A stretch of 64,000 nt of DNA from CAZCVI01 sp964502145 (GTDB lineage Bacteria; Acidobacteriota; Aminicenantia; UBA2199). Made by a program: the position numbers and the translations under genes. Shown in pieces: positions 59,445 through 64,000 of the stretch. The stretch covers positions 253,334-317,333 of the forward strand of contig CAZCVI010000001.1 in the NCBI GenBank assembly GCA_964502145.1, written 5' to 3'. Within the stretch, counting starts at the first letter, position 1; each line of letters starts with the position of its first letter. The notes under the pieces were generated by a model that saw only the letters and a list, made by a program, of their open reading frames with translations, searched no databases and was not told the DNA's origin.

Positions 59445-60835
59445 GTTATGGCTCCTATTATTTCCTTTGTTGCTGCCGCATCAAGCGGTATTGGGGCGGG
59501 TGGTTCAGTAGCCCCAATGAAGGGTGTTAATTCATCAAAACCAATAAACTGCCAATACAGGGGACACGCGCCATTACATATATGGAAATGATCGCAGTTC
59601 CGGCAGCCCGGATGGGCCAGGGCTTTGTCGCGGTACATCACGGCTTTATCGGCTTGCCAGATAGTGGCGAAATCTTGGCGCAAGAGATTGCCCACGGGGT
59701 CAGCACAAGAAGCGCAAGGCAAGACATCACCATTGGGCGCAATGGAAATCAAACCATCACAGGCACTGCACCCTTTATTGCCGAGTTGATGGACAATAGA
59801 ATTAAACATACACATGGGCACAGGGGAATACCACATGAACTCGACACCCTGCTCCAAACTGGCGGCGATAATCCGTTCCAAGTGCGGGCCAATCTGGTTG
59901 TATTGCACTGGCAATTGGTGCGACAAAGCGCCACTGCCAGTGGGAATCACCAGGTTCATGCTAAACTTATCGTGATGCAACACCTGCTTGACAAAAAAAG
60001 GGAACGCGGCGCATTCATGGAGGTTCAAACCGGTGATAGTGGTATTGGTATGCGTGTGAATGCCTTTTTCCTTTAAGAATTGAATGGCTGCCATTGTTTT
60101 TTGAAAGGCGCCGTGCTGTTGTACCAGGGTATCATGGGTGGTGGCAGTCACACCTTCGACACTGACCTGCGCCGAATCCAAACCACTGTTTGCCAATTGG
60201 GTGGCTATTTTTTCTGTCACTAACGTGCCATTGGTAATCAGATTCACACGCATACCGAGCTTTTTGGCATAGGCAATCAAACGAAACAGCCCGGCAAACA
60301 GCAGCGGTTCGCCTCCGGTAAAACTGATGGATGGTACTTTGGCCTGGAAGAATAGTTTCTTGAGAATGTGTTCCATCTCTGTGACTGACATCTCGTTCTG
60401 GCTGTCTGAATGCTTTTGGGTTTGATTGCAACCCGCATAACAAAAACGGCACTTCAAATTGCAGCGATAGGTGACAGCCAATTCTGACAGCACAGGAAAA
60501 CGGCTGAAATTCATTGCAAAAGGAACGGTTTCCACGGCAGGGTTGGGGGTGAATTCGGCTAAGCCACCTTCCAGGTATTGTTTTACGGCTTGCAAGAAAT
60601 GTTCTGTGGCCGTGATTTTTTCGTTGTTGTGGCCCAGTTTATCCAGCAATTGCCGGATAGAAGTGCCTTGCAACAGTGAAAATAAAATGCGGGCGCCCAT
60701 GGCGTTTAGTTTGGTCGCGGTGTTGGGGCGTTTGATCAAGAGGTTATCTTCCAAGCGCACGAAGATATAGGGTTTTACATTACTAATAAATTCATCCACC
60801 CAGTTTAAATCCGGGGCAAAACCAACGGCACTCAA
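59441..60835 (-). CDS. Radical-SAM/SPASM enzyme with PqqD-like N-terminus, ACHS-tail system
   Basis: 464 residues. Residues about 20-95 look like a PqqD-type recognition domain (PNTATKLNAMGARILFSLL, SIRQLLDKLG). The radical-SAM cluster motif is C125-x3-C129-x2-C132 (CNLKCRFC), followed by SFTGGEPLLFAG and SVEG. The SPASM region holds CSACDGLISIAPNGDVLPC, CASCADPVGNLL, then CRNCDHFHICNGAC, enough Cys for auxiliary [4Fe-4S] clusters. This is the architecture of peptide-modifying enzymes that act on Cys, His or aliphatic residues. The start overlaps the stop of the upstream gene, whose product ends in a Cys/His repeat and is the obvious candidate substrate. Confidence 0.87.
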   Translation of the reverse strand: MSAVGFAPDLNWVDEFISNVKPYIFVRLEDNLLIKRPNTATKLNAMGARILFSLLQGTSIRQLLDKLGHNNEKITATEHFLQAVKQYLEGGLAEFTPNPAVETVPFAMNFSRFPVLSELAVTYRCNLKCRFCYAGCNQTQKHSDSQNEMSVTEMEHILKKLFFQAKVPSISFTGGEPLLFAGLFRLIAYAKKLGMRVNLITNGTLVTEKIATQLANSGLDSAQVSVEGVTATTHDTLVQQHGAFQKTMAAIQFLKEKGIHTHTNTTITGLNLHECAAFPFFVKQVLHHDKFSMNLVIPTGSGALSHQLPVQYNQIGPHLERIIAASLEQGVEFMWYSPVPMCMFNSIVHQLGNKGCSACDGLISIAPNGDVLPCASCADPVGNLLRQDFATIWQADKAVMYRDKALAHPGCRNCDHFHICNGACPLYWQFIGFDELTPFIGATEPPAPIPLDAAATKEIIGAIT

Positions 60836-62469
60836 TGAGAACCTCCACTAACGCAAGCAGAGTGACAGGCTGAATGGCACGCGGAGTGGCAAGCGGAATG
60901 ACAGGCGGAATGGCACGCGGAATGACAGGCATCGTGGCACACGTTCAAGTCCGCCAGGATATCGGTGGAAACAGGGCCTTGCACGAGATGATCCACATCT
61001 ACGGGGATAGCGGATTCATAACGGTAGGGGTCTTGTTGGTTATTATACGGATGGTGGTAATAGGAATGGTTGGAGCAATACCAGTAATACCAGAAATACT
61101 GCTGGCTGCTGGGGGGTTGTGCGGCGTTATCCACATCATTTTGGATGCGGTCCGCATAATATTGTTTGGTTGCTTCGATATCCGCGTCCCATGCTTTTGC
61201 CTGGATATTTTTGACAATTAGATTCATCAATGTTTCCAGTTCGGCCTGGGATAATTCGCCGTCGTCGGCCATGGAATTAAAAAAGAGTCGTTCGTATTCG
61301 TCCAAGCTTTCCAGGTTTGGTTCTTTCAGAACGCGCACCTTGAGTGGCGTCGTGCTAATCACTGCCAGATATCCGGCCATAGCCATTGCGTCTAACATGC
61401 TGCTTAAGACACGTTTGACAGGCATACCAAGGTAGAATGCCACTTCGATGGGAGTCAACGAGTCACATATTTTACCTTCCTTGTGAAATGTGGAGAGCAT
61501 TAATTTAGGTGGTGTCCAATCCAAGGTTTCCCATTGCACGGCGGTCACGCTTTGGCGGGCTTTGATCACAGAACGATGCTTGAAGAACATGATCAACAAA
61601 AATATAACCCCAATAAAACCCAATCCAGCAAGTAAAGAGTTACGGTCTTCCTGCTTTTCATTGCTAAAATCAGCGGATTGCTGGTTGTCCGGCTCCTGTC
61701 GTTGATGAAGTGGTGACACTGGAATGGCTGGCAATTGGAACCATTCGGCAGGCATATAAAACTGGGTGCGCATATTAAAACGGTTACCTGGATTCTTCTT
61801 ATGAAACACCAACCGCAACCGATCTTTTTCACCGCGTTGGTAATCAATCAGGAATTTTTCATTCACAAATTTCTCGGTCAGGATCAGACCGTTTGTTTCC
61901 ACGTAAGCGCGGGGGAAACTTTCTTCCATATTATCCGTGGGGAGTATGAAGGGGGTTAGTATTTTCAGCGTGTAGTGTTCCTGGTTTTCCGCTTCATCCC
62001 ATAACACTGGGGACCAGTTAAACACGATTAATTTATTGCCATCTGCCGTGGTTGTGGGAGCGAGGTATCCGGCAGTGGCAAAATGGGTGCTGAAATAAAA
62101 AACATAGATCACCGTACCCCGTGAGATACCTTGACCATTAGCCAGAATGATATCCCATTTGTCTCGTTCAACCGGATTAATCTCCAGTTTGTACCTTTTT
62201 TCCAGATAATCCTGGGCGTAGGAATCGCTGGAAAAGGTATTGATGCGCAAGCGTTCATTGCCTTGAAAATAAAAACCGTGCATTTCGCCGGATAGGACTT
62301 TCCATTGAATCTTGTAGATCACTGTGGCCGAACCATCCAGGTGCAGGTCCACTTCCGTTTCCACCCATTGAATCTCGCTTTTCCCGGCGGCCAGTGGTAA
62401 CTGGAAGAAAAGAAACATAAACGATACGGCTACAATCATGCGAATAATAGATGCGATTTTGTTTTTCAT
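60832..62469 (-). CDS. DUF2207-like membrane protein with C-terminal (Ala-Cys-His-Ser)6 tail
   Basis: 545 residues. Signal peptide (1-29); an extracytoplasmic beta-rich domain to about 270 resembling DUF2207 (VDLHLDGSATVIYKIQWKV); one membrane helix (about 278-297) followed by KHRSVIKARQ, which places the C-terminus in the cytoplasm; a helical domain (about 320-455); an aromatic/His-rich linker (QQYFWYYWYCSNHSYYHHPY). The tail has Cys at 511, 515, 519, 523, 527, 531, 535 and 539: CHD, then six ACHS units, then ACVSGGSH. Codons differ between units (Ala GCC/GCG/GCT, Cys TGT/TGC), so the repeat is kept at protein level. Known DUF2207 proteins often end in Gly-rich tails. The first gene of a three-gene operon, leaderless promoter at 62476-62504. 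Confidence 0.82.
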   Translation of the reverse strand: MKNKIASIIRMIVAVSFMFLFFQLPLAAGKSEIQWVETEVDLHLDGSATVIYKIQWKVLSGEMHGFYFQGNERLRINTFSSDSYAQDYLEKRYKLEINPVERDKWDIILANGQGISRGTVIYVFYFSTHFATAGYLAPTTTADGNKLIVFNWSPVLWDEAENQEHYTLKILTPFILPTDNMEESFPRAYVETNGLILTEKFVNEKFLIDYQRGEKDRLRLVFHKKNPGNRFNMRTQFYMPAEWFQLPAIPVSPLHQRQEPDNQQSADFSNEKQEDRNSLLAGLGFIGVIFLLIMFFKHRSVIKARQSVTAVQWETLDWTPPKLMLSTFHKEGKICDSLTPIEVAFYLGMPVKRVLSSMLDAMAMAGYLAVISTTPLKVRVLKEPNLESLDEYERLFFNSMADDGELSQAELETLMNLIVKNIQAKAWDADIEATKQYYADRIQNDVDNAAQPPSSQQYFWYYWYCSNHSYYHHPYNNQQDPYRYESAIPVDVDHLVQGPVSTDILADLNVCHDACHSACHSACHSACHSACHSACHSACVSGGSH

Positions 62470-62475
62470 GGTGGT

Positions 62476-62504
62476 ATTATATAATGTTCTGTTTGAGAAT
62501 GCAA
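62476..62504 (-). promoter_or_regulatory. Promoter of the ACHS operon, probably leaderless
   Basis: Minus strand TTGCAT (62499-62504), 17-bp spacer, TATAAT (62476-62481). Six bases separate the -10 from the ATG, and no Shine-Dalgarno is present. Confidence 0.65.
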
Positions 62505-62542
62505 TTGGTTTTTTTATCCTGGATTCAAGGAGCCTGTAAAAC

Positions 62543-62571
62543 TTGACTTCCTTCTCGTTTTGGTTTATAAC
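62543..62571 (+). promoter_or_regulatory. Promoter of the amidohydrolase gene
   Basis: TTGACT (62543-62548), 17-bp spacer, TATAAC (62566-62571); divergent from the ACHS operon promoter. Confidence 0.65.
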
Positions 62572-62584
62572 TACTCCCAGAACA

Positions 62585-62609
62585 ACACGATATCACCACG
62601 ATATCGTGT
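62585..62609. promoter_or_regulatory. Operator-like palindrome between promoter and amidohydrolase
   Basis: ACACGATATC-ACCAC-GATATCGTGT: perfect 10-bp arms and a 5-bp centre, placed just after the expected transcription start and directly before the AGGAG ribosome site (62613-62617). It could be a repressor site or an RNA hairpin. Confidence 0.5.
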
Positions 62610-62625
62610 GCTAGGAGTCAATAAC

Positions 62626-63996
62626 ATGATGTTGCTTAAAAACGTGTATATATTAAATCCCAACACCGCCGAATCAGAAGAACAAGCATTTGATTTTTAT
62701 AAAGGAAGCATCCTGATCAAAGAAGGAAAAATAGCGCGAATTTTTCTCGCGGACGAAACTTACCAACCAGATAAAACCGAACCAATAGAACCATTAGAAA
62801 CCATAGACAGTGAATTTAAACGATTAGTGTTCCCCGGTTTTATTCAGAGTCACATTCACTTTTGCCAGACCCTGCACCGCAACTTAGCCGAAGAAATGCC
62901 ACTACTGACCTGGTTAAAACAAGAGATTTGGCCCTATGAAGCCGCACTTACCCCGCAAACTATGGCTCAATCAACTCTGATGGCACTTAAAGAAGTTCTG
63001 AGCTCCGGCACTACCGCTGTCTTGGATATGGGGACAGTCCACCATCAGGACGTGATCTTTGAAATCATGGCGCAGGTTGGGTTTCGTTATACTGGCGGTA
63101 AAGCGATGATGGATGACTGCCCGGATGCTCCGCCAAACCTCCAGGAAACCACGGACAACTCGATCACGGCGAGCATGAAACTCTACGAACAATTCCATGG
63201 TAAAAACAATGGTTTGCTCCACTATGCTTTCGCGCCCCGTTTCATACTCAGTTGCAGTGCTGCACTGCTTCGCGAAGTGCGAAAACTATCCGATTCATAC
63301 GATATTATTATCCATACCCATGCCGCAGAACATCCCGATGAAGTGGCATTTATTAGAAAAACCTCGGGCATGGGCAATATCTCGATGTTAGACCACCTCG
63401 TCGCCCTGAATAAAAACCACGTGATCGCCCACATGGTGCATCTGGATAAAAAAGAAAAAGAACTGATTCAACTCCACAATCTTTCCGTGGCCCATTGCCC
63501 CACGACTAACCTGAAACTGGGCAGCGGCATCGCACCTATTACCGAATACCTTGCCCAACACGTATGGGTCGGCCTGGGCGTAGACGGCGCACCCTGCAAT
63601 AACTCGCTTTCTATCTTACAACAATTAAAACTGGCGCCACTACTACAAAAAGGCATCACAAACAACCCGCTAGCCCTCTCTGCCGAAGACGCCCTACGCA
63701 TGGTTTCCACTACCGGCGCTAAAATCCTCCGCCAAGAACACCAGATCGGCAAAATCGAACCCCACATGGACGCAGACCTCGTTCTTTTTAATATGGATAC
63801 CCCACAAACCTACAACTTCACAAAAAATCCAGCCGCTACTCTGGTTTACGGCGCCGATGCCCGCAATGTCTACGGCACAATGGTCAAAGGAAAATTCCTT
63901 TTCAAAGACGGGAAATATTGCGCTGAAATCGAAGCTCTTGCCTCCGGCGGGCAAGAACCTTTTAGAAAAGGTTCCTGCACCTCCAAAATTTTTTGA
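62626..63996 (+). CDS. Amidohydrolase (TRZ/ATZ, MtaD/SsnA-like deaminase)
   Basis: 456 residues from MMLLKN. Metal-dependent hydrolase: VFPGFIQSHIHFCQ (metal His pair, near 72), LHYAFAPRF, IHTHAAEH (near 225), AHMVHLDKKE, HCPTTNLKLGSG and GLGVDGAPCNN with the catalytic Asp. It fits the group that deaminates S-adenosylhomocysteine, methylthioadenosine, guanine-like or triazine substrates; the exact substrate is not readable. The last 18 residues (ASGGQEPFRKGSCTSKIF) are encoded by an inserted CCTCCGGCGG repeat and are not part of the fold. Start set by AGGAG 8 nt upstream. Confidence 0.85.
   Translation: MMLLKNVYILNPNTAESEEQAFDFYKGSILIKEGKIARIFLADETYQPDKTEPIEPLETIDSEFKRLVFPGFIQSHIHFCQTLHRNLAEEMPLLTWLKQEIWPYEAALTPQTMAQSTLMALKEVLSSGTTAVLDMGTVHHQDVIFEIMAQVGFRYTGGKAMMDDCPDAPPNLQETTDNSITASMKLYEQFHGKNNGLLHYAFAPRFILSCSAALLREVRKLSDSYDIIIHTHAAEHPDEVAFIRKTSGMGNISMLDHLVALNKNHVIAHMVHLDKKEKELIQLHNLSVAHCPTTNLKLGSGIAPITEYLAQHVWVGLGVDGAPCNNSLSILQQLKLAPLLQKGITNNPLALSAEDALRMVSTTGAKILRQEHQIGKIEPHMDADLVLFNMDTPQTYNFTKNPAATLVYGADARNVYGTMVKGKFLFKDGKYCAEIEALASGGQEPFRKGSCTSKIF
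63940..63995. repeat. CCTCCGGCGGGC repeat inside the amidohydrolase 3' end (copy 3)
   Basis: GCCTCCGGCGGGCAAGAACC, TTTTAGAAAAGGTTC and CTGCACCTCCAAAATTTTTT. It matches copies at 28706 and 35867, but here it lies in frame at the end of a gene and supplies its stop codon. Confidence 0.8.
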
Positions 63997-64000
63997 TGTT

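Noticed and set aside
60835..60951. ACHS tail as a simple-sequence artefact
   Set aside because: Units differ in synonymous codons, the frame ends with a proper stop overlapping the next gene, and the tail sits beside a radical-SAM gene.
1..64000. tRNA or rRNA genes, transposase genes, attachment sites
   Set aside because: No T-loop GTTCGAAT-type clover-leaf context, rRNA core sequence or DDE/HUH transposase ORF was recognised. A covariance-model scan would be needed to exclude small RNAs.

Overview
The window comes from a diderm (Gram-negative type) bacterium. It carries LPS-core heptose genes (a GT9 heptosyltransferase and the heptose bisphosphate phosphatase GmhB), lipoprotein and secreted-enzyme signal peptides, a K+-dependent membrane pyrophosphatase, and sigma70-like promoters with 17-bp spacers. 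I cannot fix the phylum by reading alone. Abundant short-period inverted repeats, SPASM radical-SAM enzymes and NHL-type propellers would fit Candidatus Aminicenantes or another Acidobacteriota-like lineage, but that is a weak inference.

Layout. 0-4.6 kb (minus strand): partial hppA, then a PAS hybrid histidine kinase with its response regulator. 5-8 kb: a coiled-coil protein and two glycosyltransferases. 8-19 kb: mostly housekeeping genes (RidA, tsaD, a YciO/TsaC-family protein, rpoZ, waaF, gmhB, groES, ornithine aminotransferase, a PseG-like protein, an ATP-grasp enzyme, a FlgO-like lipoprotein, a YHS/metal-binding protein, an adenosine-specific kinase). 19.7-22 kb: MrfA-type helicase. 22-29.4 kb: a decaying accessory stretch with a truncated sensor propeller, a radical-SAM pair (one intact, one pseudogene), a secreted propeller, a protease relic and a 20-bp tandem array. 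29.5-38.7 kb: PepD, polyprenyl synthase, CYTH protein, nucleotidyltransferase, WGR-DNA ligase fusion, inositol monophosphatase, MFS and SSS transporters. 38.8-40.6 kb: ATPase plus TOPRIM-like pair resembling phage defence. 40.6-45.4 kb: GH127 arabinofuranosidase, an interrupted SSS symporter, idi. 45.4-58.4 kb: a conflict/mobile island (DUF4143 ATPase, HD protein plus a 1658-residue double KaiC-like ATPase, a broken PIN toxin with intact antitoxin, DUF72 protein, YefM-YoeB, Rpn nuclease). 58.5-62.5 kb: a three-gene operon whose first product ends in a Cys/His repeat tail next to a radical-SAM/SPASM enzyme. 62.6-64 kb: amidohydrolase.

Two systems stand out. One is the operon at 58503-62469: a membrane protein with a cytoplasmic tail of six Ala-Cys-His-Ser repeats, a SPASM radical-SAM enzyme with a PqqD-like N-terminus, and a second membrane protein, all linked by 4-nt overlaps. 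It looks like a modification system whose substrate is a membrane-anchored tail. The other is the HD + double-KaiC pair at 47043-53880, which looks like an ATP-dependent conflict system. The intergenic DNA is also unusual: five sequence-unrelated families of inverted repeats share a 9-bp (one of them 9-10-bp) sub-period, and some are bounded by terminal inverted repeats. Six genes have a -10 box 6-8 nt before the start codon and appear to be leaderless. No tRNA, rRNA, CRISPR array or transposase gene was recognised.
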